Source: Cotesia glomerata
Lineage: Eukaryota > Arthropoda > Insecta > Hymenoptera > Braconidae
Length of the DNA stretch: 64,000 nt
Assembly: GCF_020080835.1 (NCBI RefSeq)
Contig: NC_058161.1
Span: 15,241,603-15,305,602 of the forward strand
Direction: 5' to 3'
Shown: positions 1 through 12,997 of the stretch, in pieces
How the letters are laid out: each line of letters begins with the position of its first letter
Position numbering within the stretch: position 1 is the stretch's first letter
The notes under the pieces: generated by a model
What the model saw: only the letters and a program-made list of their open reading frames with translations
What the model was told of the DNA's origin: nothing
The model's database searches: none
Program-made: the position numbers and the translations under genes

Positions 1-145
1 TTTATTGATCGGTTGAAAAAACTGGAAAATATCTTAAAAAAATACCGAAAAAAAAAAATTTTGTGAATTTCTAAACAACTATAACTTTTAAATGTGTCGT
101 TCGATTTTCATTTTAAAAAAATCATTGGACGCAGTTTTTAAGCAA

Positions 146-504
146 AAATAGTATATTACACTATTAGGGCAGAAAGTTTGAGATGTCTGCACTGCGCACC
201 ATGATGCCCGAGGCGTAGCCGAGGGCATCACGGCGCGCAGTTCAGAGCTCTCAAACTTCTGCCCGTGTAGTGTATACTATTTTTCTCACCTCCGGGCGGA
301 AAGCGTCAATTTTCCTCCCGCTGCGCTAAACGAAAATGCCGCTTTCCGCCTCCGTCGAGGAGAAAAATAGTATACACACCACGGGCAGTAAATAAGAAAG
401 CCTCAGATCACATGTTTATTGACCTCGGCTTCGCCTCGGACAACAATTACATGTGATCTGAGACATTTCTTATTTTACTGCCCTAGATGTGTAATATACT
501 ATTT
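146..504. repeat. Multi-hairpin palindromic element, complete copy A
   Basis: The ends are inverted repeats, AAATAGTATATTACAC at 146-161 and its complement at 489-504. Between them lie three hairpins: a left stem whose loop contains CCGAGGCGTAGCCGAGG, a central stem around the GCTGCGCTAAACGAAAATG segment, and a right stem with a CTCGGCTTCGCCTCGG loop. The left stem differs completely in sequence from the left stem of the other copies but is still self-complementary. It is non-coding and looks like a MITE. Confidence 0.8.
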
Positions 505-828
505 CTTTATCGCCGGTCGAAAGTACGTAAAATATTTAATGTACTGCATCGAAAAAAAATTGATGCCTGCCCCCGACATTTGCGGCACACAATAATTAAA
601 TTATCTATCGAAGAGCGAAGCGCTTTTTTGGAAAATTTTCATTTATTTATGCATAAAATGCGTTTTAAGATTCCATTTGTTGTACAAGTATGACAGAGAT
701 ACTTTCGTTTGTCCAATAGAGGGCGAGAGAGAGGAAAAATGTAAACCCTTCTTAATCAATGCACGAATCTTTAACTTTCTGCCGCGAAATAGGTGCAAAA
801 AATGCGTACTTTCGACCGAGGTATAAAG

Positions 829-907
829 AATAGTATATTACACACCTAGGGAAGTAAAGTAAGAAATGTCTCAGATCACATGTAATTGTTGGCCGAGGCA
901 AAGCCGG
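829..907. repeat. Multi-hairpin palindromic element, truncated copy
   Basis: This fragment starts with AATAGTATATTACAC and the left stem of the family, and breaks off in the loop at about 907. Its outer flank (CGTACTTTCGACCGAGG, near 805-821) is the inverted counterpart of the flank just outside copy A (near 513-529), so the two belong to one larger inverted structure. Confidence 0.6.
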
Positions 908-2687
908 GACCTTAAAACGTGGACATCCGATGAAAATTCGACTTTTAAAAATCGGACCGAAATCAACAGTTGTTGATGGGAAGTTTCCCATTATTGAAAA
1001 TTTTCAATTTTCTTAGCGAGAAATTAAAAATATATATTTATCTGAAATATCGTGAATACAGTTGCCAGTTCTCACGCAAACATACGTAGATGTACTTATT
1101 TTTATTTTGTTGGTAACTTTTTTTAAAAAACTAAAATGTTGAGTAGCTAACTTCAGGGTGTCGGTTTTTCGTGACGGTGTGCGCGCGCATCGTAAAAATT
1201 TACCCTCATCATTTTTGCCTAACGCGCCAAAAGAAGTATAACTTCAAAAAATCATTCAGTGCTCCTGAGACATAAATTAACGATGATTGAAATGAAAACA
1301 ATTTCTTTTGCTTTCTTACTTTTCCGCTACAAAACAAGTAAATCTTCAAAAATTTGGAAAATTATTTTATTACAATCTGATTTTTCAAATCAAGTTTTTT
1401 CAAATCGCAATCTTTTGAGATCCTGAGAAGAGCTATTCTGTTTTGGCTGAAAGTTCAGTAGCAGACGTGTGTATGTGTCGTTCAACTACTTGAGATACGG
1501 CTTGAAGCATTTCAAAAGGTGTAATAAGCTCAATCGGTCAAGTGACTAAAAATTTATTGAAATGAAAATAAAATAACATTTTAATAACAACTTTCTAGTA
1601 TTTTCGAGCTTGAAGCGCTCAAAAATATACTCGTAAATAAGTTACTAAATTCTTAGAACTCAAAAATATCGATTTTTATACACATTAGAGCTCTTCAAAC
1701 TCGTTTTTGTGATGAAAAAAAAATATTATTTCTTATCATGATTAAAAAAATTTGATTATTTTTTTTTTTATAGATTTAATTAATATTTAATAATCTTAAC
1801 TGAGAAATTAGCGAGTCTTTTTAATTTTTATACAAATTTCATGGTTTGAGGAAGCAGAACTTTTTAATTGTTCTATTTAAAAATTTACGGGGATTTTGGT
1901 CTTGTTTTGTATTAAGAAAAACTCTACGGTTATTGTTACGTTATGTAGTATTAAAAGAAAACTTGTTTTTATTGAATAATTTTTGAAATCTCTTTCTTTA
2001 AATATAATTGAATTATCATGTCAAGTATCGAAATCAGATCCAAATCGAATAATTGTTTCAAAAATTATCGAGATCAAATAATTTTCAAAAAAAGTTTTTT
2101 TTGGTTTAAAGTCTATGAAAACAGTAAAATTAATTCTACCTCAGGGAAATTTGAACACGCGTTCTCTATAGAAGATATATACTTGTCCTGGAACCAATTC
2201 TTAATATAAATCATCCAAACCTACTTTTATATAAGATCGATAAAGAATTTTCGATTTTTGAGCCCATATTCAGATTCTTCTGATGTTTCCGCAGGGTTTA
2301 CATATTAACAACTAGCATTGATAATATTTTTAAAACATGTATAAAATAAATATACCTCATATTACTACTAGTAAGTCATTAAATAAACTTTACCATACGT
2401 CACCACAAGTGTACTAGAAAAATTAAGAAATATGTTCATTAAAGAAGCGAGTTAACGAGCATAAAAATAAAAAAAAATAAAATTAATTACAAAGTATTTT
2501 CTTGCGTATAGTACGAGTATATAAAGACTATACAAGAGTACTAAAATATAACGTATAAAATGTATTCCAGGAATATTTATGAAATTCAACTACATTACGA
2601 TCGGTAGAAAAATAAGAATGAATGATTAAATGTGTTTGTAAAACTGATGATTCAGGGGCATGAAAAGTCTCTGATTAAATATCAAAG

Positions 2688-5600
2688 TGGCGGGACTCGC
2701 ATTGACAGTGAACAATGGCTCTGTGGAGTCATTAGACTATTATAATGATCACCTTAATCAGCAACACGAAATTCAGATTATATGCAAACATTGTCCCAAA
2801 TCACGCGATGGCACAAGCGTTCATACGAGTATTTTAAATAGTGGTGATAGCAACAAACAAAGTGATAAAAATAGCATCAAAACAATTATCGAATCACCAA
2901 CGAGTGAAGATAATTTGATTGGTACTCAATTTTTGAGTAATAAAAATACTGTTGAAGTAAATGATCATCGACCAGATGAAATCAAATCTCGATCGTGGCT
3001 TTGTTGTCCAGGTGAACGAGATAGTGATCATGCTGTACCTATACAAATTAAGGCGGATGATCAAAGACAAAATGTAAGTCAATAGATAAAATATACATAC
3101 ACTGATATAAAAACTATCATGATTAACCTGTGTAAAAAAAATTGTCCCAAAAATGTCCCAAGCATGGACATTCAAACGTGAAACAATGAGGAACATTTTT
3201 AGCACAATTTTGGAACATCTTTTAAACAATTTTGGAACAATTTTAGAATGTATTCAGAACAAATTTGGAACATATTTAGAGCAATTATGGAACCTTTTTG
3301 AAGACATTTTTGGAATGATTTTTAAATGATTAAAGAAATAAATAAATAATTGATTAGTTTTTCCGAAGACTATTTTCTATTTCATGCACCGAAAAAAGAA
3401 AAAGGAAAAGATTACATCACAAATAGTAATAAATGTCGCTTAACAGACGAGACCATCTTTTTCTCGCTTTGCTCTCACGGAGCTCAACGGAACTATCTCT
3501 GTCGCACTTCCAACAGCAGAGCAATTGCAGTTTCGATTGGTTTCACGAAACGAATGAAATTTTTGAAAAAAATGCTTTGTGGTGAAATAGTTTATTAAAT
3601 TATCTATTATCTCTAAAAACGTTTTTTCAAAATTTCCATTCGTTTCGCTAAGCCGATTGAAACTGCAATCACTGGTCTCGGCTGTTAAAATTTTAAACTA
3701 GAAAAAATGCAGTTTGAGATAAAATTTTTTAAATTTTTTAATTTTTTAATTTTTTAAAGCCATATTAAAGCAAATTTTAAGGGAGTTGGGAAAGAACGGA
3801 TAGGGGAAAGGGGGGGACCTACTCAGTGGGAATTTTTCCGTAATTGAAAAAATAATCAGACAGCCCAGACTGGGAATCGAACCCAGATCTCTCGGTTACG
3901 CGCCAAGGGCTCTTTGAATGTTAATTTTCACAGCTTTAAATGTAATATTTACATTTTACAATGTAATTCTTATACAGAATCTGTAACAATTACTATGAAA
4001 CTGTAATTTTTCCAGTTTTTTATATGAAGCGCCACGTTACATTATATAGTGTCATTTTTCACTTTTTCTTTTTTCGGTATGAACACTTAAAGATTATAAT
4101 CTTTATCGAAACTCGATATTTTCTTTAGGAAGCGTTCATTTTGGAAAAAAGTAACATTTTTTTTTCTCTTCAATCAAATATTAGAAAATAGCTTATATTT
4201 AATATTTGAATATAATCTCAATTCAAGAAAGTTATTTCGAAAACAACGGGTTGTCTTGCTTTAAGAACTTCTTATAAAATTTATAAATTCAAATTCCATG
4301 TATCAAAGATAATATAATTACGGGTATACCGTGGGATTCTGTGAGTAATTGAAATGTGGCTAAAACCGACCATCGATTAGCTGTCGAGACATTGAAAGAC
4401 ATGCAAAAGTAGACAGATGACAAAATATTAATTGTAGAATCCATGAGATTTGAACTGTTACTGTAATATTATTAATTCACTTTCATTTCATTTCATTTCA
4501 TAGATAAAAAATTCCATTAATTTATATAAAAAATGTATTAATATGAATACGATAAATATTATCTTTAAGAAAAGGTTAAATGATATTGTTATTTTATTTG
4601 CTCGATATTTATTTTTGAATCAGCTACTAACCAATAAAAAAAAAATTGAGAAGTAATGGTGATGCCAATTTTTTGTGAAATTAGATTAAGCAGAAAAATT
4701 AGTTTTGAGCTTTAGAACAAAAAATATTTGGGTAATTTTTAATATTTATGGAAAGATTAAAACCCGAATGGTTCAAAAAATTAAATTTTTTTTCAATTTC
4801 TTCTTTCCTAAATTATTCTATTTTACTGTGGGTTTACGATCATAGTCATAGAAATTTATAAAAATAATATTTAAATATTCAAATTAGTTTTAAAACTTTT
4901 AATGATAACTAACAACTATGTGACTGCCGAAATTCATGGATTATAAAAAATAAAACTTTGGCTTAATGATTTTTTGATATTTCTAATCACACCATACCTA
5001 GTTTGGGTACTTTTTGAATAAATTTTAAAAATAATAGTGCGCTTTGACCGAATTAATCACAAATAACTTGATGGACAAATGTGACGGAACTAATTAGTAG
5101 AACCAACAAACTATTCAAAACTGCTCCAAAAACTTAAAAAATTGACTATAACAAAAATATATAAAACCGTGAAAAGGCACAAATTCTTATCAAGACCGTT
5201 CTGATAATACCAATTTTAACTATAAAAATTCCTTTAAAAATAATAATATGCTCGTCACAAAATTTTCCTTACTTTCTCAATTATATAAATTATAAATGAC
5301 TATCGCTGAAAAAATATCAAAACCAATTTACGATAAAGATATATTCGTTACAAAATTTTTTTTAATTTCTTAATTATATAAATTAATTTTTGATACATGA
5401 CCACATTCACATGTATAAAACAAAATAAATATAATAAATAAACTACTGCTGAAAAACATATGAAAAATTGAAAAGGCACAAATTCAGGTCAAGACCTTTC
5501 CAATGATATTAAATTTTACTTAAAAAACTCTTTTTATCATATAAATACGCCAGAGACGTATTTTCCTTATTTTCTTAATTATAATAGATAAAAATTTAAT

Positions 5601-8600
5601 TTCGATCGAAAATCGTCAATTTAATGTAATATTAAATTAAACAAAAAATTGTTTTATTAAACAATTGACATTTTTTGAGAAAAAAACTGAGAACCGTGAA
5701 ACTAAATAATTATTAAAGATAACAATTAGCCGAATGGCAAATAATAAAAAAATTAATGATAAATGATAATTAAAATTACGTAGTTATTATGCAGCTTATA
5801 ATTTTTAGAGAGTCCTCTCAAAACATAATAAACTAATAAATATAATTTCATCGGTGACAAAAAAGAAGATTATTTTTTTTCCGTCACCCTAATACATATA
5901 ATAACTAATTGTTCTAGCTTCATGCAGCGGCTTTATCGTCTTTAAGATCAGAGGTAGCGGAATTGAATACACGATTACTCGCAGCGACACGTGCTAAAGA
6001 GGCTGCAAGCGCCGCATTGATTAGAGCTGAAGCCCAAGCTTTGCGAGCTGAACAACGCGCTGAACAACAGGCAATTCGGCATGAAGAAAGGCTCACTGAA
6101 CTGCATTCAGTTATTGCTGAACTTAGCAGGCAACTTGAAAGACATCGAGCTAATGTTATCACAGAAGAAGATGAGTCTGGTAAATACTGATTTTTAAAAA
6201 TTTTTCGTCGGTGATACTGCAATATCGCGTTACTAAAAATTCTAAAACCGTGTAAGTACAAAAATATCAAAAATGAAATTTTGTAACCAAATTATATATT
6301 TTTTTTTCTACATTTTTTTGGTACTTGCAAAAATGGAAAAAAAAATTTTTTTTAATTTAAAAAACTATTTTATACAATACCGCGTAACTTGTAACTACAT
6401 ATATACGGTACTGTCATCTGTTACGACAATTTAATCAAAATAAGTCCATAATTTAAACAAAATAATTCAAAAGAAATATCTAAAGTTTTTTGTTGATTTA
6501 AAAAATTTTTAACATTAATTATACTAATGAAAGTGTAAGTAATTTTAACTGAAAAAAAAAATTATTTTAATAACTATTCAACTTATTAATCTTTAAATTC
6601 AAACATAATGTAATAATTTAATAAAGTATAGTGAACGTTGCAATGTTGTTATGATTTAAATAATTATGTCTAATATCTCATATTTAAGCAGCTTAAATTT
6701 ATTTTTATGTATGAATTATTAATAAAATTCATCAGATTTTATAAGATATTGGACAGCACATAATTAATATTAACATTTATTTAATTAAATTAATAAATCA
6801 AGTTTTCTGTATGATAAATAATCGTATTTAAAGTTTATACATTCAATTTTATTATTGGAATTTTCAGTTACGCGGTATTGCAGTATCACTGACAATTTAA
6901 TATCTTCAACATACTTAAAATGATAATTAACAAAAAAATTATTTTAAAGAAATAGAAACTAGCAGAGATGCAGAAGGTTCAATAACAAATCCAGTGGAAG
7001 AAAGCGAAGGCGGAGAAGACACTCAAGGTGATGGTGATAATTATGGTGATCGTACCCTCGGCGACGCAGAATCAAGTTACGCAGAAGAAATTGATGATCC
7101 ACCACGGCTTAATGAGGTAAATGAGAAAGACATTTTCAGTCTAAATAATTTATAATGACTTTGAAGAAATCGTTCCTTCCTTTTTGCTTCTAAAGTATTT
7201 TTCATTGGAATAATATACATGATTTGATTTCTTTAAAATTTAAGTTCGCAAATTTTTAATTGAAATATGTTTCTATTAGAACCAAAATCAAAGAGATAGT
7301 CGCGGATGCGACAGCCCTGCAGCACTGCCAACACCTGAACCAAACCATCAAGAAATTACCTGTCAAAGTATCCTAGTAACTTCGTTACAAGAAGAAATAG
7401 TTGCTTTGAAGGCTGAAGTAGCTAATTTACAAAGCCAATTATTACTTTTTAAAAATAGCGGACAAATTACGAGCAGCGATTCACCTCGAAGAGATCACAA
7501 AGTAAGCATTGTGTACTTTATTTTTTTACATAAAACTAAATCACGTTACAGATGTCATAAGATCGTACACCTACAAAATATACCGCTGAAAAGTCATAAG
7601 GGCAAATAGACAAATTTTGTTTAAGGATTGACGTAATTATGTTCTGAAAGCATAATAGAGTTAAAAAAATTTTTTTCTGGAATCGGCGTATTTAGTTTCT
7701 AAAATTATAATAATAAAAAAAATTTTTTTTTCAACTAACGAAAAATTTTTTTTCTAAATTCGAATGTTTTTTATCAGTCTTATACTTTAAAAAAAAAGTT
7801 CGAATTTAGGAAAAATTTTTTCATTAGTTGAAAAAAAAATTTTTTTTTGTCCCTATTATACTTTTAGAACATAATTATGTCAATTCCCAAAAAAAATGTA
7901 TACACCCTTATGGCATCTGTAACGCAAAATAATAATAACTCAATTAAAATCTCGGTTTTTCTTTTTACAGAAGGGTAATCTAAGTTCTCCAGAGCCATTA
8001 ACAGCACCATGTTCACCATTATTACCTCCTTTGCAACCACCAAGTTCAAAAAATACTCCACGGGACGAGATGCCAATTTTGAAAATGGCTGAAAGAGTGA
8101 AATTGCGTCGAACGGATGAAAGACATATAACCGGGCCTGATATAACTAATTTAGGTGTATGCTCAACTATGATAGCTGAGCATTTAGTGTCAGATTTATT
8201 AGAGCAGTCAAACATACAGGAGTTAAATGGCTCAGAAGAACAATTCGAAGTTGAAACTGAGAGACTTAAAAGCCGACTTGAACATGCACGAGCTAATAAT
8301 GCCGTTCTTGCGTTAACTTTACACGAAAGTAAAGCTCAGTGTGACAGGTATGTCTATAAACTTATACTCCAGTAAATACGAATTTCGGGTTTAATTTCTA
8401 AGACTCAAATTTTAGTCTCTTGTACGAAAATAATAAAGAAAAAAATATTTTTTTTAGTTAAATTTTTCTTTTAAAGAAATTAAAGCGATATTTCAAATTT
8501 TAAATAAAATTATTTATTTTACCATATATTTATTGTATATTACTAAAACATTTTTTTTATACAATCAATCAAAAAAATTAAAATTTTCTTATTGACGTAG

Positions 8601-11600
8601 AATAGACAAAAGCAAACTTTATACGTCAAAAACAGATATATTGGATTTTTATTGCATAAAATCCGAATTTCAGTATTAAAGAGTTATTCTAGTTTGGACA
8701 CCTAAAAAAACGCTATTTCTGATAATTTTTTTTAGAATACTTCACGTTTAATGATCTATAACTTGCTTAGTTTAATTAAAACACTCCTAAACTACAACAA
8801 AAAAAAATTTTTTTTTTATTTTAAGAACTTTTTAATTACAAAAACGATAGTTAAACAGGAATCCTCAAAAAAAGATGTGTCCACGCTGTTGAAAAAATCT
8901 GAACGGTCCATGTAAAACAAAAAAGTCAAATAGCTGGGATGAACAAGCGCGCTCATGTAGTAAGATTCAACGTACGAAAAAGTATAGTTAGAATGCTACG
9001 ATCTTTCTTAAATTTTGTCATAATATTTTTGAATATATATTCACTTTCAAAAAATGCAAAAAAAAAAATTAAAAATTTTGTATGTCCCAAAGTAGAGAAA
9101 CCCCTTAAAACAGAACAGCAATATTTTTGGTCGACTTGAGTTAATGTTTCAATGAATGAATAAATAAATTTTTTTTTTTTCATTTACAGATTAAGCTTGT
9201 TAGTTGGAAAGTACGAGTCCAATGCTACTGCTCTTAACTTAGCCTTGTCGTTCAGTGATCGAACAATTGAAGCTTATGATGTTTTAGTAGCATTACTAGA
9301 AACCGAAATGGCGTTTTCAACCGACAGAAACAGTGTAACGATAGACAATAGAAGAACCGCTGAAAACGTCGCTTATCACGTCCTTAAACGTCTAGAAAGT
9401 GATTGTACAACGCTTGGCGCACCCTGGGAAGATAGCATCATATTATCTGATGAGTAAGTTATTTCACTGTTTATATTAAAAAGTAAGAAAAAAATTATTT
9501 ATTTTAAAATTGATTAAAAAAAAATTTTATTGTTTAGTTCTGAAGTCTTTTGGTCAATAGATGAGGAACAACGTTTACGTAAGCACATAAGTAAATTAAA
9601 AAATGACCGAGCAATGGTACGATCAACAGCAGTTGAGCTGGAAACAGTTCACGTTGAACCTTTAAATTCAAAGAACACAATTTCACTAGCCGAAGCACGT
9701 AAGCTCGATTTAGAGACAGCAGTCTTAATGCAAGAATTGATGGCAATGAGAGAAGATAAAGCTGAGTTACGAGCACGGGTATTTTTGTTGGAAAAAGAAC
9801 GTTCGACTATTGAATTGAAATTAAATTCACGGGAAGCACAAATAGCTGCTCAAAACACAGCTATTCAACACCTTCAAGATCAATTAGGTGATACCGAGGC
9901 CATGCTGGCAGTGGCTACTGATAAAGATCGTAAGTATAATGATAGTGAAAGTGAAGGGATGGAATCTGAGCTAATTGAAGCGCTTGGACGAGAAGCAAGG
10001 CTGAAAGAAAGATTACACGAATTGGTTAATACCTTAGAAAATGTTACAAGAAATTCTGAATTACGACACCAACAATCTGCTGATCTCATTAATGATTTAA
10101 AAGTTGCTAATGGGTAATTAATATTTTTGAATATTTTATTTTATATTATTTTCTGTTAAGGGTGTAGTCTAGTTCGTCGGCTAAAAAAATAGACGATTTT
10201 TGGTAATTTCTCGTAAGCTTGTATAATGTTATTTGTAATAATTGCTTCATTATATAGAATTAAGTATAATTCTATATAATTATACAAAAATTACAAACAT
10301 TATTATGTACAATTATATGAAATTATGTATGATTACATAAAATATATAGAATCCTACACGATATCTCGGCAACGGTTTATAAAAAACAAAAGAAACTGAA
10401 GTGTTTTCTATTCGGTATCGCAATGGCTATAAAATAGACTATTGATATTAATTTTGAACAATTGTTGTTAATTTTAAGTAACAAAAACCAAAAAAATAGT
10501 TTTTTTTTCGCGGTTATTTGTAAAAAAAAAAAAAATAGTAAAAATCAATATTTTAACATGATAGTATTCTATTTTGTGAGTATTTATGTGTAGAATACGT
10601 GGTTAAAATTTCAGAAAAATCTGCTTACGGGTTTCGGAGAAATCGTGTTGGCCGTCCGTGAAAACGTAGTTTTGAGAAAAACAAGTTTTAAGTTTTTTTT
10701 TAATAAATATCTTACCAAAGTTTAATCTGCAAGTCGTCGTCCAAAAAAGCTAACACATCTCCGGGAATTTTTAAATAGATATATATTCGAAAAATGTAAA
10801 AAAATAATCGAAATTACGAAAGTGATCAACTAAACTATACCCTTAACACTTTCTTGTTTTTTAAATTTAATTTCATCATCCTACTTTTATTTGCTAGTTA
10901 CTAAAAAATACAATCATTTTTTTTAAATATTTGCTATAGAGCACTGGTACAAACATTAGAAAAATCTAAGAAGAAATATCAGTCACGATTGAAGAAATTA
11001 GAACAACAAATGCTGATCATGGTTGAAAGAAATGCTGCTCAGGTAAATATATTTTATATTTCTTCCCAAAATGTAGGAAAATTAAAGATATAATACACAG
11101 AAAAAAAAATTAACTTGAATTAAGTAAATAATTTTGAAGAAATTATAGTAAAAATATCGTTATAATCTTTGTCTCACGGAAAACGGAAAATTTTTCTATT
11201 TATCGGGTATAACCATAAAAAAATTCAAGATAAATTGAAAGAAAAATAAAATAATAGTATATTACACATCTAGAGCAGTAAAATAAGAAATGTCTCAGAT
11301 CACATGTAATTGTTGTCCGAGGCGAAACCGAGGTCAATAAACATGTAATCTAATCTGAGGCTTTCTTATTTACTGCCCGTGTTGTGTACACTATTTTTTT
11401 TTCCCTCCGGGTGGAAAGTGGCAACTTTCGTCCCGCTGCGCTAAACTAAGTTGCCGCTTTCCGCCTTCGTCGGACAAAAAAATAGTATACACTCCACGGG
11501 AAGTAAATAAGAAAGCCTCAGATCACATGTAATTGTTGGCCGAGGCGAAGCCGAGGTCAACAAACATGTGATCTGAGACATTTCTTACTTTACTTCCTTA

Positions 11601-12664
11601 GGAGTGTAATATACTATTGAAGCTGCAAAATGCAATTTAAACTGCTCATATTTAAAAGTATTATTATTTTTGAGATATTGTCGAATAAGATCAACTATAC
11701 TTTTTTATTTATTTATTCAAAAATTATTAAAACGAACTATACCCGTAAATTAAAATATAAAATTGATATAAAACGTTGACATCAATTTATCAGATCAACA
11801 CAATAATTATTTTCCTTTTTATAAGTCAGAAGATATACTATTTTAATTATTTAATTTATTTTACGTATTTTTGGGTGTTTCTGCAATTATTATTATTATT
11901 ATTGCCCAATAAACCAGTCAAAATTGGAAATAACATTTTCGCCTTAAGTTAGTAGTATAATACTGGGAAATTAAATAAAAAATTATCCGTTCTATACTTT
12001 TATTAAACAAAATAATTTCATAATGTTAAATGCTTATAAGAGATATTGATTTAAAATGATTTTGTCATATCAAATCATTTTATTTAACCAGGGTAGACTT
12101 ATTTTGAGTTATTACAAAAAAAAAGTTTTAAATACAAATCAAAATTAATTTATGAATTTAATTTCCTCCTTTTTTTTTTTAATTATTTATAACAGTTCTC
12201 GCTTTATTCATCACAATTAAAAAAAAAATCATGTTCCATCACAATAAATGATAAAACTTACTGGTGAGAGTTAAATCAATTTTTTTTACTAAATAATTAT
12301 TTAAGTAAAAATTTAATTTCAAGTACGGAATAAAATAGTAAAATATTTTATTAGTCGGAAAAAAAAGAGTTTTAATTTAGTTATTCCCATAAAGCCATGA
12401 TAAAAAAAAAGTAATTGTGCAGAAGTGGGGCTCCACCTATTTTAGATAAAATTGAAATAAAATAAAAAAATCAAAAAAATGATTTTTTTGAATATTTTTT
12501 TTTTTTTAATTGTTCTTCTTCACGGCGGATTTATGATAAAAATGATAAAAAGTATGAAAATTAAATATTTTCATGTTTTTTTTTTTTTTTTTTATTTGAA
12601 AGTTCAAATATTTTCAAATTATGATATTCTGAATTTTTTTTCTAATTTATTCTATTTTTATCGC

Positions 12665-12707
<43 letters not shown>

Positions 12708-12959
12708 CAAAATATTTAATTTTCATATTTTTTATCATTTTTATCATAAATCCGCCGTGAAGAACAATTTGAAAAAAAATATCCAAAAAGATCAATTTTT
12801 CGATTTTTTACACTCAAAAATACGTGTAGCCCCACTTCGGCATAATTACAAAATAATTACGTAAGTAAAAATTTAACTTCAAATACGGAATAAAATAGGA
12901 AAGTATTCTGTAAGCTGGAGAAGAAAGAGCTTTGATTTATTTATTCTCATTAAGCCATG

Positions 12960-12997
<38 letters not shown>

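Larger units (their letters stand above)
1..2674. other. Gene-poor AT-rich flank with repeats
   Basis: I see no convincing gene here. The segment holds a multi-hairpin palindromic element (146-504), a truncated relative (829-907), and a diverged copy of the dispersed repeat also seen at 21.76-22.73 kb and 63.59 kb (about 960-1690). The remainder is AT-rich with short random ORFs. The missing first coding exon of MCC could lie here or beyond the window edge. Confidence 0.6.

Noticed and set aside
146..504. CRISPR-like or viral origin-like structure
   Set aside because: The repeats are dispersed hairpins without regular spacers, and the other copies lie scattered in introns, as expected for a MITE-like family.
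7864..8215. Minus-strand ORFs over an MCC exon
   Set aside because: They are antisense shadows of MCC exon 7971-8347, which has clear homology on the plus strand.
12479..12670. 63-codon Phe-rich plus-strand ORF
   Set aside because: It lies within the arm of a foldback MITE and is made of poly(T)-rich sequence.
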